From Vibrio sinaloensis (lineage in GTDB: Bacteria; Pseudomonadota; Gammaproteobacteria; Enterobacterales; Vibrionaceae): a stretch of DNA of 64,000 bases. Below, piece by piece: positions 62,463 through 64,000 of the stretch. The stretch lies in assembly GCF_023195835.1 (NCBI RefSeq), contig NZ_CP096199.1, positions 1,736,001 through 1,800,000 of the forward strand, given 5' to 3'. Both the position numbers and the translations under genes were made by a program. Under the pieces are notes generated by a model that ran no database searches, was not told the DNA's origin, and saw only the letters and a program-made list of their open reading frames with translations. Numbering within the stretch: position 1 is the stretch's first letter; every line of letters starts with the position of its first letter.

Positions 62463-63536
62463 TTAAAGAACGCCTTTACTACTTGGCAGTTCAGTACCTT
62501 CAACTTTGATCGCTTGACGTAACGTGCGGCCAAAGGCTTTAAACAAGCTCTCAATAATGTGGTGATCATTGTCGCCCGCAGAAGAAAGGTGCAGCGTACA
62601 CGCTAGGGTATCCGTCAGAGAGCGGAAGAAGTGAACCACCATCTCCGTTGAAAGATCACCGACCTGCTCACGACCAAACTGGGCATCAAATTTAAGGTAA
62701 GGACGACCAGATAGATCCAATGCACATTGTGCTAAACATTCGTCCATCGGCAGACTAAAGCCAAAGCGACCAATGCCACGCTTATCGCCTAACGCCTCTT
62801 TCAGAGCTTGACCAAGAGCAAGCGCGGTATCTTCGACGGTGTGGTGATCATCAATATGCAAGTCACCTTCTACTTTACACACCATTTGGAAGCCACCGTG
62901 AGTGGCAATTTGATCTAGCATGTGGTCAAAGAATCCCAGCCCGGTAGAGATATCGTTGCCCCCTTGCTCATCCAGGTTGACCGCAACTTTGATGTCGGTT
63001 TCCTTTGTGGTGCGAATGACTTCTGCCACACGCGCGTTTACCGTCAGATCTTTAACGATTTGCTTCCAGTTCATGGTGTCAGGGTGATACTGGATGCCGC
63101 GAATCGCCATGTTCTCTGCCAACTGAAGATCCGTGACGCGGTCACCGATAACGGCAGAGTGTTTGAAATCGACTTTACCTTGTTGCAGGTACTCTTTCAC
63201 CAAGCCAAGTTTTGGCTTGCGACACGAGCAGTTTTCGTGGTCAAAGTGAGGACAAATCAGTACATCATCAAACTTGACGCCCTGAGATTCGAAAATCTCC
63301 ATCATCATGTTATGTGGGGCATCGAAATCAGCTTGTGGGTAGCTGTCGGTGCCGAGGCCATCTTGGTTTGTCACCATAACTAACCGATAGCCTGCATCTT
63401 GCAAGGTAAGCAGACTAGGGATCACCAATGGCTCTAGTTTAAGTTTATCTAGACGGTCAACTTGAAAATCAACAGGAGGCTCAACAATTAAGGTGCCATC
63501 ACGGTCGATAAATAGAATTTTTTGTTGCTTACTCAC
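62463..63536 (-). CDS. hisB: Histidinol-phosphatase/imidazoleglycerol-phosphate dehydratase
   Basis: 357 aa, bifunctional. The N-terminal HAD phosphatase has FIDRDGTL (Asp11, Asp13) and a Cys-His zinc loop ([14 protein letters not shown]); the C-terminal dehydratase (from about 167) has HHTVEDTA and HIDDHH. The GTG start at 63536 is preceded by AAGGAAG. Confidence 0.97.
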   Translation of the reverse strand: MSKQQKILFIDRDGTLIVEPPVDFQVDRLDKLKLEPLVIPSLLTLQDAGYRLVMVTNQDGLGTDSYPQADFDAPHNMMMEIFESQGVKFDDVLICPHFDHENCSCRKPKLGLVKEYLQQGKVDFKHSAVIGDRVTDLQLAENMAIRGIQYHPDTMNWKQIVKDLTVNARVAEVIRTTKETDIKVAVNLDEQGGNDISTGLGFFDHMLDQIATHGGFQMVCKVEGDLHIDDHHTVEDTALALGQALKEALGDKRGIGRFGFSLPMDECLAQCALDLSGRPYLKFDAQFGREQVGDLSTEMVVHFFRSLTDTLACTLHLSSAGDNDHHIIESLFKAFGRTLRQAIKVEGTELPSSKGVL

Positions 63537-63596
63537 TCGAACTTCCTTATTTCAAAATAGGATGATGCAGCGAAAAGCCGCCACACCAAAATCGCT

Positions 63597-64000
63597 TTAG
63601 CTGTAATAATTTCTAATGAAACCGAGGGTTTTCTCACACTCATCTCGGCTGCCAATACTAATACGGACACAATCCTCTATCGGCGAATTGCGTAAAATGA
63701 TTCCGCTATCCCATGCTGCTTTAAACAGTTCATCGCCATTAGGGAACTTCACTAATAGGTAGTTTCCCCAACCTTCATAAATTTTTAGCCCAGTAATCAT
63801 GGATAAACCGACTTGCAAATAGGCGCGATTGGCATTGAGGTCGAGCACTTGAAATTTAGCTCGAGCCAAGCCCGCCTCAGACAGCGCCTGAGTCGCGATT
63901 TCAGCCACAGGTACAGGCACTGGGTAAGGGGCGATAACCTTAAGCAGCACATCGATTAACTCTTTGTTTGCCAGAGTAAAACCGCAGCGCAAACCTGCAA
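63597..64000 (-). CDS. hisC: Histidinol-phosphate aminotransferase, 3' part (cut by window edge)
   Basis: The C-terminal ~134 residues of HisC. The frame continues past 64000, so the start lies outside; the first codons seen read [14 protein letters not shown], just after the PLP-lysine region. The remaining sequence includes [18 protein letters not shown], with the substrate-binding Arg region. 60 nt separate it from hisB. Confidence 0.96.
   Translation of the reverse strand, partial: AGLRCGFTLANKELIDVLLKVIAPYPVPVPVAEIATQALSEAGLARAKFQVLDLNANRAYLQVGLSMITGLKIYEGWGNYLLVKFPNGDELFKAAWDSGIILRNSPIEDCVRISIGSRDECEKTLGFIRNYYS

Overview
The window looks like a chromosomal segment of a marine, halotolerant Vibrio. 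The basis is family recognition by eye only: a LuxM/LuxN autoinducer pair, the ectABC-ask ectoine operon, an MneA-type manganese exporter beside a Mn-dependent pyrophosphatase, a pspF-sapABCDF junction and an efpL/yciU/ihfA neighbourhood. There is no rRNA, tRNA, insertion sequence, prophage block or CRISPR array. Coding density is high and most operon ends carry clear intrinsic terminators.

Layout. 1-7.0 kb: polB; a PTS-EIIC/EAL fusion phosphodiesterase; a nucleotidyltransferase-like protein; efpL; a dsDNA-mimic protein; ihfA. 7.0-11.3 kb: luxM and luxN, an acyl-homoserine-lactone synthase and its hybrid sensor kinase, whose phospho-acceptor His falls at residue 471 as in V. harveyi LuxN. 11.4-15.4 kb: small genes (a stand-alone GemA/DUF1018-like protein, yciA, yciI, an AspS-type pilotin lipoprotein, a surface-repeat protein, a DUF1289 protein, an HslJ/META lipoprotein). 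15.4-27.1 kb: a two-component system (TtrS/TtrR-like) divergent from a nine-gene cluster: exported tandem rhodanese, Fe-S flavoprotein, HdrB-like protein, DedA-family protein, YnjB/YnjC/YnjD ABC transporter, YnjF CDP-alcohol phosphatidyltransferase and a small unknown. 27.1-37.7 kb: an rRNA-type methyltransferase and a pseudouridine synthase, a chemoreceptor, a Na+-dependent transporter, cardiolipin synthase, metC, a secreted lipase with its foldase, and tag. 37.7-45.7 kb: an RND pump with two adaptor lipoproteins and the phage-shock genes pspA, pspB, pspC with divergent pspF. 45.8-52.2 kb: sapABCDF with a co-directional DUF2927 gene, and a DUF2750 gene. 52.3-54.6 kb: ppaC and mneA, divergent around a Fur-like palindrome. 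54.7-58.5 kb: ectABC-ask. 58.8-59.6 kb: a membrane-anchored TPR protein. 59.7-64.0 kb: hisIFAHB and the 3' part of hisC, cut by the window edge.

The most interesting block is 15.4-27.1 kb. A membrane sensor kinase with a PhnD-like periplasmic domain, a sulfurtransferase, an electron-transfer pair resembling NAD(P)H-flavin/heterodisulfide-reductase modules and an ABC importer of unknown substrate read as one sense-import-process system, probably for a reduced sulfur compound. It is related to the poorly understood ydjXYZ-ynjABCDEF locus of E. coli, but has its own regulators and redox enzymes. A perfect 20-bp palindrome in the divergent promoter region is the obvious candidate operator. Other regulatory candidates are a CRP-type site and a 22-bp palindrome upstream of ectA, a TyrR-like box before the Na+-dependent transporter, and a sigma-54 promoter for pspA.

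All identifications come from reading translations and motifs; no database search was possible.
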